Part shown: positions 1-7,786 of the stretch, in pieces | Layout: each line of letters opens with the position of its first letter | Position numbering within the stretch: the first letter of the stretch is position 1 | From: CAZWUK01 sp964636685 | GTDB taxonomy: Bacteria > Bacillota > Clostridia > Christensenellales > CAG-138 | Assembly (NCBI GenBank): GCA_964636685.1 | Contig: CAZWUK010000070.1 | Coordinates: forward strand, 1 to 10,601 | Length of the DNA: 10,601 bases | Direction of reading: 5' to 3' | Position numbers and translations under genes: made by a program | Notes under the pieces: model-generated | What the model saw: the letters and a program-made list of their open reading frames with translations, nothing else | What the model was told of the DNA's origin: nothing | Databases searched by the model: none

Positions 1-62
1 CTACCCGTTTTCATCCTGTCAACTCAACCCTACGGCATATTTACAGTGGATATGTTCCCACA

Positions 63-103
63 GAAATAAAATAAGAGATTTTTTTCTAAAAAACAAAATT
101 CTC
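63..103 (-). terminator. Weak AT-rich terminator candidate after rlmD
   Basis: On the minus strand, about 40 nt past the rlmD stop, a GAG(A)ATTTT arm (103-95) can pair with AAAATCTC (82-75). The region between the arms is T- and A-rich and can pair further. The stem is followed by TTATTTTATTT (74-64). The shape fits a Rho-independent terminator, but the stem is almost all A/T with a bulge, so it would be weak. The whole stretch 1-144 is much more AT-rich than the flanking coding DNA and holds no convincing gene. Confidence 0.35.
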
Positions 104-144
104 CAAATAACAGAAATCCCTTTATTTCAAGCCTTTTTCACACT

Positions 145-1506
145 TTACTTCTCAACCCTTGACATCAATACGACCGTCTCAACGTGCGCCGTGTGCGGGA
201 ACATATCCACCGGCTGGATGCGGTGGATGACAAAACCGCCCTCGACCAGATGCTTGCAATCGCGCGCGAGCGTTGTTTCATTGCAGGAAACGTAGACCAT
301 GCGGTTGGCGCCGCTTTCCAAAATCGCGTCAAGCACCGCGGTTTCGCAGCCCTTGCGCGGCGGGTCAATCATGACGGCATGAATGCTCTTTCCGCTTTTT
401 ACCAGCTGGGGAAGGATCACTTCGGCCGCGCCGCAGCAAAACTCCGTATTGGAAAACCCGTTGGCAGCGGCGTTTTTGTTGGCGTCTTGAATCGCCTCCG
501 GTACGGACTCGATGCCGATCACGTGTCCGGCGCTTTTTGCAAGCAGCAGCGAGATTGTACCGATGCCGCAATAGACGTCCGTCACGGTTTCAAAATCCTG
601 CGGTGCAAGCATTTTGACTGCCTGCTCATACAGCACCTCCGTCTGCTGCGGATTGACCTGCAAAAACGACTGCGGGCTGATGGAAAAGCGCAGCTCGCCA
701 ATGGTTTCTTCGAGTGTTTCCTGTCCGGCAAGCAGCGTAAACGAGTCGCCGAAGATCACGTTTGTCTCGCGGCTGTTGACATTGTGCCATACGCTGTCCA
801 CATCCGACAGCAGGGACAATAGCTCTGCTTTGTGCGGCAAGGCGCCGGTGGTGACGATCACCGCCATGCTGGTGCCGTTTTGCATGATGCGTACCATCAC
901 ATGGCGCAGTACGCCGCGCTTTGTAGCTTCGTCATAGGCGGAAACATGGTAGGTGTTGGCCCATTCACACACGCGGTTCGCGATCGCCATGATCCGCTCG
1001 TCCTGAATCAGACAGTCGGAGAACGGAATCAGCCGGTGACTGCGCGGCGCAAAAAAGCCGAAGGCGACGCTGCCGTCCACCATTGCAAACGGGAAGCTGC
1101 CCTTGTTGCGGTAACGGACGGGGTATTCCATACCGAGCGTCGGCTCAACCTGTACATGGTCAATGCCGCCGATGCGTTCAAAAGCGTCCATCACAAAGCG
1201 ACGTTTTTCCTTGAGCTGCTCGGCGTAGCTCAGGTGCTGCAACGTGCAGCCGCCGCACATGGGGTAGACCGCGCAGGGCGCCTCCTGCCGCGCAAAGGAA
1301 CGGGAGGTAACCTCCACAAGCTTTGCCACGGCACAGTTATTCATCTCCTTGATGACGTGCGCTTTTACGGTTTCGCCCTTGAGCGCGCCGGGAACGAACA
1401 CGGCAAAGCCCTCAATGCGTCCGATTCCCTGACCTTCGTTGGACAGCGCGTCAATTTCCAGAACGATGTCGTCGTTCTTCTGAACAGGAATGTTTTTGGT
1501 AGTCAT
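145..1506 (-). CDS. rlmD: 23S rRNA (uracil-C5)-methyltransferase, RlmD/RlmCD (RumA) family
   Basis: SAM-dependent methyltransferase that makes 5-methyluridine in 23S rRNA. It is the E. coli RlmD (U1939) type; Firmicutes relatives such as B. subtilis RlmCD can modify two sites, so the exact target is open. The protein has 453 residues, normal for the family. An N-terminal TRAM domain covers about residues 10-70. An Fe-S cluster cysteine set is visible at C78, C84, C87 and C165. The SAM-binding motif is VTDVYCGIGT (308-317), followed by DPPRKG (381-386). The catalytic cysteine lies in YVSCNETTLARD (C408), and the general-base glutamate in HTAHVETVV (E443). The ATG overlaps the dnaE stop as ATGA (1503-1506), so translation is probably coupled. 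An AAGGAG lies inside the dnaE 3' end, about 14 nt upstream, which is rather far. It is the last gene of the leftward operon. The family call is firm; the exact specificity is inferred. Confidence 0.93.
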   Translation of the reverse strand: MTTKNIPVQKNDDIVLEIDALSNEGQGIGRIEGFAVFVPGALKGETVKAHVIKEMNNCAVAKLVEVTSRSFARQEAPCAVYPMCGGCTLQHLSYAEQLKEKRRFVMDAFERIGGIDHVQVEPTLGMEYPVRYRNKGSFPFAMVDGSVAFGFFAPRSHRLIPFSDCLIQDERIMAIANRVCEWANTYHVSAYDEATKRGVLRHVMVRIMQNGTSMAVIVTTGALPHKAELLSLLSDVDSVWHNVNSRETNVIFGDSFTLLAGQETLEETIGELRFSISPQSFLQVNPQQTEVLYEQAVKMLAPQDFETVTDVYCGIGTISLLLAKSAGHVIGIESVPEAIQDANKNAAANGFSNTEFCCGAAEVILPQLVKSGKSIHAVMIDPPRKGCETAVLDAILESGANRMVYVSCNETTLARDCKHLVEGGFVIHRIQPVDMFPHTAHVETVVLMSRVEK

Positions 1507-4500
1507 TTTCTTTTTACGTTCTCCTTTCCGAATGCCAGTTCCGCCTCTGCCATGAACGCGTCGGTGGGATTGACGTAGAGCGAGCGCGGCACACCTTTGC
1601 CGATTTTCTTGGCCGCGTCATAGAGTACCACGGGCGTACTGCCGGGGAATTGCCGCAGCAGCGCCGAGGCGCGGTTTGTTTCCGTCTCGGTGAGACAGTC
1701 AAACCGCAGATAGATGGTGGTCGCCGCGTTTCCGAGCGGCTGCAGCTCATCGATGAGAAGCGAGTTGGCGCGATCTTCGCGGATGTTCAGCTTGCCGGTG
1801 ACCAATACCGGCGTATCGTCAAAAAACAGGGCGCTGCACTTTTGCAGCGTGCGTGGAAACAGCACGGCCTCGCAGCTGCCGGTCACGCCCTCTAAAACCG
1901 CATAGCCCATCAAGCCGTTGCCGGATTTTGTCGGCTTTTGCTTGCACTGGGTCAGCATGCCGCCGACGGTTACCACCGCGTTGTCCAGAATGCCGGTGAT
2001 ACCGTCCGCCTCCATCAGATCCATGATGCTGACGGTAAGCTTGTCCAGCTGCGCGGTGTAGTTGTCGAGCGGATGACCGGAAAGATACAGTCCGGTGGCT
2101 TCGCGCTCCTTGATGAGCAGGGTCGCGTTTTTCATCTCGGGCACGTCGGGCAGCTTCATTTCTGCCGTTTCAAAGACCTCGTGTCCGCCATCGAGATCAA
2201 ACAGCGACATCTGACCGCTGTCGCGCGTTTTTCGCTTCTGCGCGCTGCCGTCGATCGCCTGCTCATACACCAGCAGCAGCTGGGCGCGGCGCACGTGCAT
2301 GCTGTCAAAGCAGCCGGCGTTGATGAGGTTCTCGAGCATACGCTTATTGAGCCCGTCGGTGCGGTCGCAAAAGTCAAAGAAGCTCTTAAAGTCGCCGCCC
2401 TGTTTGCGTGAGCGCACCATTTGATCCATGACTGCCGAGCCGACATTTCGTACGGCGGCAAGCCCGAAGCGGATCGCGCCATCCTCTACGGAGAAGCGGG
2501 TAACGCTCTTGTTCACGTCCGGCGGCAGCACGGGAATACCCAGACGTTTGGCGGTATAGACATACTCTGCGACCTTATCGACGCTGCCCATGTAGCTGTT
2601 GATGAGCGCGGTCATAAATTCCACCGTGTAGTAGCGCTTGAGGTACGCCGTGCGGTATGCCAGCACCGCGTAGCAGGCGGCGTGCGATTTGTTGAAGGCG
2701 TAGGAAGCAAAGTCCATCATCTCGTCAAAGATGCGGTTTGCGACGTCCTCCGGCACGCCGTTTGCCATGGCGCCGCACACGCCCTCGGTACCGTGGATAA
2801 AGTATTCGCGCTCCTTGGCCATCACCTCATGCTTTTTCTTGGACATGGCGCGACGCACAAGATCGCTGCGACCGTAGGAATACCCGGCAAGGTTTCGAAC
2901 GATCTCCATGACCTGCTCCTGATAGACCATGCAGCCGTAGGTATTTTGCAGGATGGGCTCGAGCAGCGGATGGGCGTAGACGACGCTCTCTGGGTCGTGC
3001 TTACCCTTGACATAGCGCGGAATCTGCTCCATAGGCCCGGGGCGGTAGAGGGCGATGCCGGCAATGAGATCTTCAAAGCAGTCCGGCTGCAACTGCCCTA
3101 AAAACTGCCGCATACCCGCAGATTCAAGCTGGAACACGCCGTCCGTATCGCCCTTCGCGATCATGCGGTAGACCTCGGGGTCGGTATAGGACATCGTTTC
3201 AAGATTTGGCGCATCCTTGCCGACCTCTTGAATAAAGCGGAGCGTATCGCGAATGACGGTCAGTGTGCGAAGCCCCAGAAAATCCATTTTGAGAAGTCCC
3301 AACTCCTCCAGCGTACCCATGGGGAATTGGGTGGTGATGACCTCGTCGTTGAGCTGCAGCGGCACAAGCTCCGTGATGGGTACGCCGGAGATCACAACGC
3401 CGGCGGCATGCGTGGAGCTGTGCCGCGGAAGCCCCTCAAGCTTTTTGGAGAGGTCGAATATGCGCTTTGTGGTATCGTCGTTTTCATAGAGCGCGTTCAG
3501 CTCCGGGGAAAGCTTCAGCGCCCGGTCGAGCGTCATATTCAATTCCGTCGGCACCATTTTGCATAGCTTATCCACATCCGCATAGGGGATGCGCAGCACA
3601 CGCCCGACGTCGCGCAGTACGGCGCGCGCCGCCATCGTGCCGAAGGTGATGATCTGGGAAACGTGACCCTCGCCGTATTTTTCACCGACGTAGTCAATGA
3701 CCTCCTGCCTTCGCTCATAGCAGAAGTCTACGTCAAAATNNNNNNNNNNGCGGCGGTCGTCACAGAAATCGATATCGAAATCCGGCATGGAGACGCGCTC
3801 CGGGTTCAAAAACCGTTCAAACAGCAGGGTATACTTGAGCGGGTTGACGTCGGTGATGTCCAGCGCATAGGCGGCAAGACTGCCCGCGCCGCTGCCGCGA
3901 CCGGGGCCTACTACGATGCCGTGGGTCTTTGCAAAGTGGATAAAATCCCACACGATGAGAAAATAGTCCACAAACCCCATATGCTCGACGATGCCGAGCT
4001 CATACTCCAATCGATCCCATGCAGCCTTGTCCGCGTCGGGAAGCTTTTTTTGCATGCCGTCGTTGCAAAGCTTTCGCAGGTAGGCGGCGTTCTCCATGCC
4101 GTCCGGGGCAGTAAACGCAGGCAGGCGGCGCACGCCAAACTCGATGGTCACATTGCACTTGTCCGCAATCTCCGCCGTATTGTCCAGCGCTTCCTGATCC
4201 TCCGGCAGTGCAAGCAGCATCTCCTCGCGCGATTTGAGATAGAATTGATCCGTCTCCATGCGCATGCGGTTTTGTTCGTCTACAAATCGCTGCGTTTGGA
4301 TACATAAAAGCACATCCTGCGCTTCTGCGTCCTCTTTTGTGACGTAATGAATGTCGTTGGTGGCGACGGTTTTGAGCCCAAGCTCCTTTGCGATGCGGCG
4401 AAGCCCCGGCAGCACTTTTTTTTGCTCCACAAGCCCGTGATCCTGCAATTCAATGTAGAAGTCGTCGCCAAACATCGCCTGCAAGCGCTTGGCAAGCGCC

Positions 4501-4970
4501 AGTGCCGCATCGTAGCGATCGTGCAGGAGGTGCTGGGGAATGTCGCCCGCAAGACAAGCCGAAAGACACACAAGCCCCTCGCAGCGCTCGGCTAAAAGAT
4601 CGTAGTCGATGCGCGGCTTATAGTAGAATCCGTGCAAAAAGGCTTCGCTCGACAGATACATGAGATTTCGGTAGCCGACGTCGTTTTTTGCCAGTAAAAT
4701 CAAGTGCGCGTATTCTCGATCCTGTGCGCCCTCGCGGTCGCGCAGCGAGCGCGGCGCAACATAGGCCTCCATACCGAGGATGGGTTTGACGCCCTCCTTG
4801 ACGCAGGCCTTATAAAAATCGATGACACCATACATCACGCCGTGGTCGGTGATGGCAAGCGCGGTTTGTCCAAGCGCCTTGGCGCGTGCGACAAGCTCCG
4901 AGATGCGCGCCGCGCCGTCCAAAAGGCTGTACTGCGTATGAACATGCAGATGGGTAAAGCTTTTATCCAT
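1503..4970 (-). CDS. dnaE: DNA polymerase III alpha subunit (DnaE1 type), interrupted by an assembly gap
   Basis: Catalytic subunit of a C-family replicative DNA polymerase. An N-terminal PHP domain starts with HLHVH (7-11) and has TDH (41-43), E68, H89, and NDIH (205-208); these metal ligands look intact, so Zn-dependent 3'-5' exonuclease activity is possible. GPGRGSGAG is at 355-363. Catalytic aspartates lie in PDFDIDFC (D399, D401), with the third probably D563 in KMDFLGLRTL, matching E. coli D401/D403/D555. A helix-hairpin-helix region lies near 810-880 and an OB-fold near 1000-1075. The ten N's at 3740-3749 translate as four unknown residues, and the catalytic motif appears again just after them (FDVDFC, 412-417). 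Without this duplication the protein would be about 1141 residues, close to the usual 1100-1160. The ATG overlaps the whiA 3' end by 8 nt, and a GGAGGAG 7 nt upstream supports this start. Identity is certain; the central join is suspect. Confidence 0.95.
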   Translation of the reverse strand: MDKSFTHLHVHTQYSLLDGAARISELVARAKALGQTALAITDHGVMYGVIDFYKACVKEGVKPILGMEAYVAPRSLRDREGAQDREYAHLILLAKNDVGYRNLMYLSSEAFLHGFYYKPRIDYDLLAERCEGLVCLSACLAGDIPQHLLHDRYDAALALAKRLQAMFGDDFYIELQDHGLVEQKKVLPGLRRIAKELGLKTVATNDIHYVTKEDAEAQDVLLCIQTQRFVDEQNRMRMETDQFYLKSREEMLLALPEDQEALDNTAEIADKCNVTIEFGVRRLPAFTAPDGMENAAYLRKLCNDGMQKKLPDADKAAWDRLEYELGIVEHMGFVDYFLIVWDFIHFAKTHGIVVGPGRGSGAGSLAAYALDITDVNPLKYTLLFERFLNPERVSMPDFDIDFCDDRRXXXXFDVDFCYERRQEVIDYVGEKYGEGHVSQIITFGTMAARAVLRDVGRVLRIPYADVDKLCKMVPTELNMTLDRALKLSPELNALYENDDTTKRIFDLSKKLEGLPRHSSTHAAGVVISGVPITELVPLQLNDEVITTQFPMGTLEELGLLKMDFLGLRTLTVIRDTLRFIQEVGKDAPNLETMSYTDPEVYRMIAKGDTDGVFQLESAGMRQFLGQLQPDCFEDLIAGIALYRPGPMEQIPRYVKGKHDPESVVYAHPLLEPILQNTYGCMVYQEQVMEIVRNLAGYSYGRSDLVRRAMSKKKHEVMAKEREYFIHGTEGVCGAMANGVPEDVANRIFDEMMDFASYAFNKSHAACYAVLAYRTAYLKRYYTVEFMTALINSYMGSVDKVAEYVYTAKRLGIPVLPPDVNKSVTRFSVEDGAIRFGLAAVRNVGSAVMDQMVRSRKQGGDFKSFFDFCDRTDGLNKRMLENLINAGCFDSMHVRRAQLLLVYEQAIDGSAQKRKTRDSGQMSLFDLDGGHEVFETAEMKLPDVPEMKNATLLIKEREATGLYLSGHPLDNYTAQLDKLTVSIMDLMEADGITGILDNAVVTVGGMLTQCKQKPTKSGNGLMGYAVLEGVTGSCEAVLFPRTLQKCSALFFDDTPVLVTGKLNIREDRANSLLIDELQPLGNAATTIYLRFDCLTETETNRASALLRQFPGSTPVVLYDAAKKIGKGVPRSLYVNPTDAFMAEAELAFGKENVKRK
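3740..3749. other. Assembly gap of ten N's inside dnaE
   Basis: Ten undefined bases split dnaE at its polymerase active site. Read on the minus strand, the left contig ends with codons for DFDIDFCDDRR. The right contig resumes with NAT and then codons for FDVDFCYERR, that is, (D)FDVDFCYERR. Both contig ends therefore encode the same conserved motif, but 12 of 32 comparable bases differ. The frame stays open across the N's. The gap size is probably a placeholder, and the true sequence should contain the motif once. Confidence 0.97.
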
Positions 4971-5895
4971 GGGTGATCTCCTCCGCGATGCGCATCAGGC
5001 GCGCGAGCCGGTGGTTCATGCCGGACTTCCCGATCTCCGCGCGGTCGGCAAGCTCCTGGAGCGTTGCGTCTGGATGGGACAGGCGAAGCATCGCCGCCTC
5101 ATACAGCGGCTGTGGCAGGTGGGAAAGCCCCATATGATCCTCAATGCACTCGATCGCCTGAACCTGGGAAAGCCCAGCGTCGATGGTTTTGCCGAGGTTT
5201 GCCGTCTCGCAATTGCTTTTTCGATTGACATAGTTTCGCATCTCCTTGACGGTGCGCACATTCTCAAATTCCAGCGTTGCCGCCGACGCGCCGATGAGCG
5301 CGAGAAAGCCCGCGACATCTTCGCTTTTGAGGTAGACGATATGCTTGTCGCGCCGTTCCAGATGCCGGGCGGTCAATTCAAAGACCGCGATCATTTCACA
5401 CAGCGTATCGCACAGCGCGCCGGTGCGCAGCACCATTTCCAGATGATAGTCCCTCTGCGGATTGGAGCACGAGCCGCTGCCAAGAAAGATGCCGCGCAAA
5501 AACGCGCGCTGCGCTTCCTCGCCGGCAATCAGAGAAGCGGGGATGGCACACTCAAAAAGCAGCTCGCCGTCCTTGCCGCGACCGATTACGCCGGCGTCTG
5601 TCAAAAGCGTTTCACAGGCGTCTCCGCGCAGTGTAACGACAAACAGGGGACGGGTTCGATGCTGCTGCTCCTTCAACTCGATCGTGCTCTCCAGCGTCGG
5701 GTAGAGCATTCCGGCAAGCGAGAGGATCTCGTTCGCGACAGAGCGAAACTCCGTCTGATAGACCACGCCGCTGCCGCGTCCCAATCGAAGCGTACCGCAG
5801 CTGTGCGTCAGTCCCGCAAGCTGCGAGAGACGAATGGCAGCGGACTTGATCCGGATGCGCACCAGTTCATCTTTTACGTCGGTAGAAAAGGACAC
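4963..5895 (-). CDS. whiA: Sporulation/cell-division regulator WhiA
   Basis: DNA-binding protein of the WhiA family (YvcL in B. subtilis). It is a sporulation activator in Streptomyces and affects division and chromosome segregation in Bacillus. The 310 residues match the usual length. The N-terminal part is the degenerate LAGLIDADG-endonuclease-like fold, with the hallmark AFLRGIFLGSGSCSNPQRDYH at about 131-151. The conserved linker RNYVNRKSNCETANLGKTIDA is at about 220-240. The C-terminal helix-turn-helix starts at LQELADRAEIGKSGMNHRL (279-297). I chose the GTG start at 5895 because SFSTDVKDEL matches the normal WhiA N-terminus and a strong AGGAGG precedes it by 9 nt. It follows rapZ after an 81-nt gap with a hairpin and overlaps the dnaE start by 8 nt. 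The usual yvcK is not present between rapZ and whiA. Confidence 0.95.
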   Translation of the reverse strand: MSFSTDVKDELVRIRIKSAAIRLSQLAGLTHSCGTLRLGRGSGVVYQTEFRSVANEILSLAGMLYPTLESTIELKEQQHRTRPLFVVTLRGDACETLLTDAGVIGRGKDGELLFECAIPASLIAGEEAQRAFLRGIFLGSGSCSNPQRDYHLEMVLRTGALCDTLCEMIAVFELTARHLERRDKHIVYLKSEDVAGFLALIGASAATLEFENVRTVKEMRNYVNRKSNCETANLGKTIDAGLSQVQAIECIEDHMGLSHLPQPLYEAAMLRLSHPDATLQELADRAEIGKSGMNHRLARLMRIAEEITHG

Positions 5896-5904
5896 GGTTT
5901 TTCA

Positions 5905-5910
5905 CCTCCT
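5905..5910 (-). promoter_or_regulatory. Ribosome binding site of whiA (GTG start)
   Basis: A perfect AGGAGG on the minus strand lies 9 nt before the GTG at 5895-5893. It supports the non-ATG start of whiA and shows that whiA can be translated independently of rapZ. Confidence 0.8.
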
Positions 5911-5920
5911 GCCATACGCC

Positions 5921-5960
5921 ATATAAAAAGAACGTCATTTACAGCGTTGCCGTAAATGAC
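5921..5960 (-). terminator. Hairpin with T-run between rapZ and whiA (terminator or attenuator)
   Basis: GTCATTTAC (5934-5942) and GTAAATGAC (5952-5960) form a perfect 9-bp inverted repeat around a 9-nt centre. The centre can add two G-C pairs after one mismatch. Read on the minus strand, the stem is followed by GTTCTTTTTATAT, a T-run typical of intrinsic terminators. The stem has few G-C pairs, so termination is probably partial. It begins 16 nt past the rapZ stop and ends about 25 nt before the whiA start, where it could lower expression of whiA-dnaE-rlmD relative to murB-rapZ. A protein-binding dyad is the main alternative. Confidence 0.55.
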
Positions 5961-5976
5961 AGCATATCACGTTTCG

Positions 5977-6873
5977 TCAGCGCTCGGAAGTAAATTTTGC
6001 CTTGATATCCGCCGCTTCGACGCTGAGATCCCGATGATAGACCCGGATAGCGACGTCGCACCGCCGCTTGGTGAAACGCTTTGCCAATTCCTCGGCAGCG
6101 GCGACAGAGCGGTGACGCCCACCTGTGCAGCCAAAGCAGACGCGCAGGATGTGCTTGTCCTGTCCCCGGTAGAGCGGGAGCATCGCGGACAGCGTATCCT
6201 CCGTCTGCTGGTAGAATTTCTGCACGTACGGCTGGGAGGCGACATAGTCGGCAACCGGACGGTCGAGCCCCGACAGGGGACGCAGCGTTTCGATATAATA
6301 GGGATTTGGCACGAACCGCATGTCCAATACGATATCCGCGTCAATGGGAACCCCGCGCTTATAGCCGAAGCTGCAAAACAGCAGCGTCATTTCACGGTTT
6401 TCGTATTCGGGCAAAACCTTGGCGACAAGCTTCGGAAAATCGCGCGGCGCAACGTCGCTGGTGTCAAGAATATAGTTGGCACGGTCGCGCATGGACTGTA
6501 AAAACAGTCGCTCGCGCTTTACCCCTGTGCCAGCGTCGCCCGCTTCTCCGAGCGGGTGCCGACGTCGCACTTCGTTATAGCGTTTTCTGAGCACCTCGTC
6601 GCGCGCGTCAAGAAATAACACTTCATAAGGCGACTGCAAGGTATCAAGCGCCTTGGTCATGGCCTGCGGGCTGGTCGAGAGCAGACTCTCACGGCTGTCG
6701 ATGGTGACGGCGGCTTTTTTAACCTCGGGCGTCGCCTTCTTGCATAGAGAAACGAATTCCGAGAGCATGGAGGAGGGGAGGTTGTCCACACAGAAATAGC
6801 CTTCCTCCTCAAGGCAGCGCAGCGCCAGCGATTTACCGGCGCCGGAAAGACCTGTCACAATGAGAAGATACAT
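5977..6873 (-). CDS. rapZ: RNase adapter/nucleotide-binding protein RapZ (YvcJ family)
   Basis: P-loop ATPase/GTPase-like protein. In E. coli RapZ directs RNase E to the GlmZ small RNA and so controls glucosamine-6-phosphate synthesis. In Firmicutes (YvcJ) the biochemical role is less clear. With the start chosen here the protein is 298 residues, close to B. subtilis YvcJ. Walker A is GLSGAGKS (8-15), followed by the family's GYFCVDNLP (25-33). A VLFLDARDEVLRKRY block and the C-terminal signature GCTGGRHRSVAAAEELA are also present. The frame is open upstream to 6939, but that extension lies inside murB. The ATG at 6873 gives the canonical MYLLIVTGLSGAGKS start and has GAGGTG 8 nt upstream. 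murB stops 4 nt before it, so the two are surely co-transcribed. Family certain; target unknown. Confidence 0.94.
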   Translation of the reverse strand: MYLLIVTGLSGAGKSLALRCLEEEGYFCVDNLPSSMLSEFVSLCKKATPEVKKAAVTIDSRESLLSTSPQAMTKALDTLQSPYEVLFLDARDEVLRKRYNEVRRRHPLGEAGDAGTGVKRERLFLQSMRDRANYILDTSDVAPRDFPKLVAKVLPEYENREMTLLFCSFGYKRGVPIDADIVLDMRFVPNPYYIETLRPLSGLDRPVADYVASQPYVQKFYQQTEDTLSAMLPLYRGQDKHILRVCFGCTGGRHRSVAAAEELAKRFTKRRCDVAIRVYHRDLSVEAADIKAKFTSER

Positions 6874-6877
6874 GTAT

Positions 6878-7780
6878 TTACACCTCGGCAAGAAGCCGTA
6901 CTTCGCGTTCCAGCAGGACGCCGGTGGCTTCGAAGACACGGGTTTGGATCAGCTGAATCAGCTCCAGCACATCGTGTTCGGTCGCGCCGCCGCGGTTAAT
7001 GATAAAGCCCGCGTGCTTTTCGGATACCTGCGCGCCGCCGACCGAAATCCCCTTGAGATTGCATTGCTCGATCAGGGCGCCCGCAAAGCGCCCCGCGGGA
7101 CGCTTGAAAACGCTCCCGGCGGAGGGGAAGGAGAGGGGCTGCTTTTCCTTGCGCGCACGGATGACCTCCTCCATGTGTGCTTTTGCGGTGCCGTCGTCGG
7201 GCTTCAATTGGAAAGTCGCGGTCAAAACAATCGCATCCGGCGCGCAAAAGCGGCTTGTGCGGTTGCCAAAATCGGTTCGTTTGGTCTTGACGTCTTCTAC
7301 CTTGCCGTCGCGGAAAATGCGTACGCCGGCGATCACATGCCGGATTTCCGCGCCGTAAGCGCCGGCATTCATCGCGCAGGCGCCGCCCACGGTACCCGGG
7401 ATGCCGCACATGGACTCGAGTCCCATCAATCCTTGCCGCACGGAAGCCTGCGCCAGAAGCGTGATGGAGGTGCCGGCGTCGCAGGTCACGGCGTTTTTGT
7501 AAAAATACGGCGCGATGATCGGCGTGTCGATCCGGATAATCATGCCGGGAAAGCCGGCGTCCGGCGCCAGCACATTTGTGCCGTTGCCCAGCACATGATA
7601 GGGAAACTGCACTTTATTGCACAGCATCAGCGCTTTGGCAAGATCGTCTGCCGAATGTGGGCGGAACACCAAAGCCGCCGGGCCGCCGATGCGGAAGCTC
7701 GTCAGATCGGAAAGCGGGATGTCCCGCTTGATGTCATAGTTTTGCAGCGTGTAGTAAACGCGATCGACCAAATTTTCCAT
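6878..7780 (-). CDS. murB: UDP-N-acetylenolpyruvoylglucosamine reductase (MurB, type II)
   Basis: Cytosolic FAD enzyme that uses NADPH to reduce UDP-GlcNAc-enolpyruvate to UDP-MurNAc, the second committed step of peptidoglycan synthesis. The 300-residue length matches type II MurB. FAD-binding parts are TSFRIGGPA (28-36), LGNGTNVL (64-71) and GIPGTVGGACAMNAGAYG (126-143). Expected catalytic residues are R174 in FGNRTSRF, S223 in SAGSVFKRP and a glutamate near E293 in LEREVRLLAE. The residue before R174 is Asn, where Tyr is the common choice. The ATG at 7780 is the only start that fits: an in-frame TGA lies five codons upstream, and no other ATG occurs before conserved sequence. No Shine-Dalgarno precedes it. 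A sigma-A-like promoter places transcription start on the ATG itself. It is the first gene of the dense leftward operon. Confidence 0.95.
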   Translation of the reverse strand: MENLVDRVYYTLQNYDIKRDIPLSDLTSFRIGGPAALVFRPHSADDLAKALMLCNKVQFPYHVLGNGTNVLAPDAGFPGMIIRIDTPIIAPYFYKNAVTCDAGTSITLLAQASVRQGLMGLESMCGIPGTVGGACAMNAGAYGAEIRHVIAGVRIFRDGKVEDVKTKRTDFGNRTSRFCAPDAIVLTATFQLKPDDGTAKAHMEEVIRARKEKQPLSFPSAGSVFKRPAGRFAGALIEQCNLKGISVGGAQVSEKHAGFIINRGGATEHDVLELIQLIQTRVFEATGVLLEREVRLLAEV

Positions 7781-7786
7781 ATTCGT

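Noticed and set aside
1..13. Possible start of a further minus-strand gene (ATGAAAACGGG...) at the left edge
   Set aside because: Only four codons are visible and there is no convincing ribosome binding site.
3716..3784. Intein or programmed duplication in dnaE
   Set aside because: There is no intein sequence on either side, and the repeat is only the conserved motif at both contig ends. A joining error explains it better.
4969..5955. 328-codon plus-strand open frame opposite whiA
   Set aside because: It is antisense to a clear WhiA gene, has no recognisable domain, and is explained by GC-rich codon use.
6874..6939. Longer rapZ starting at 6939
   Set aside because: The extension runs inside murB. 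The family start is MYLLIVTGLSGAGKS at 6873.
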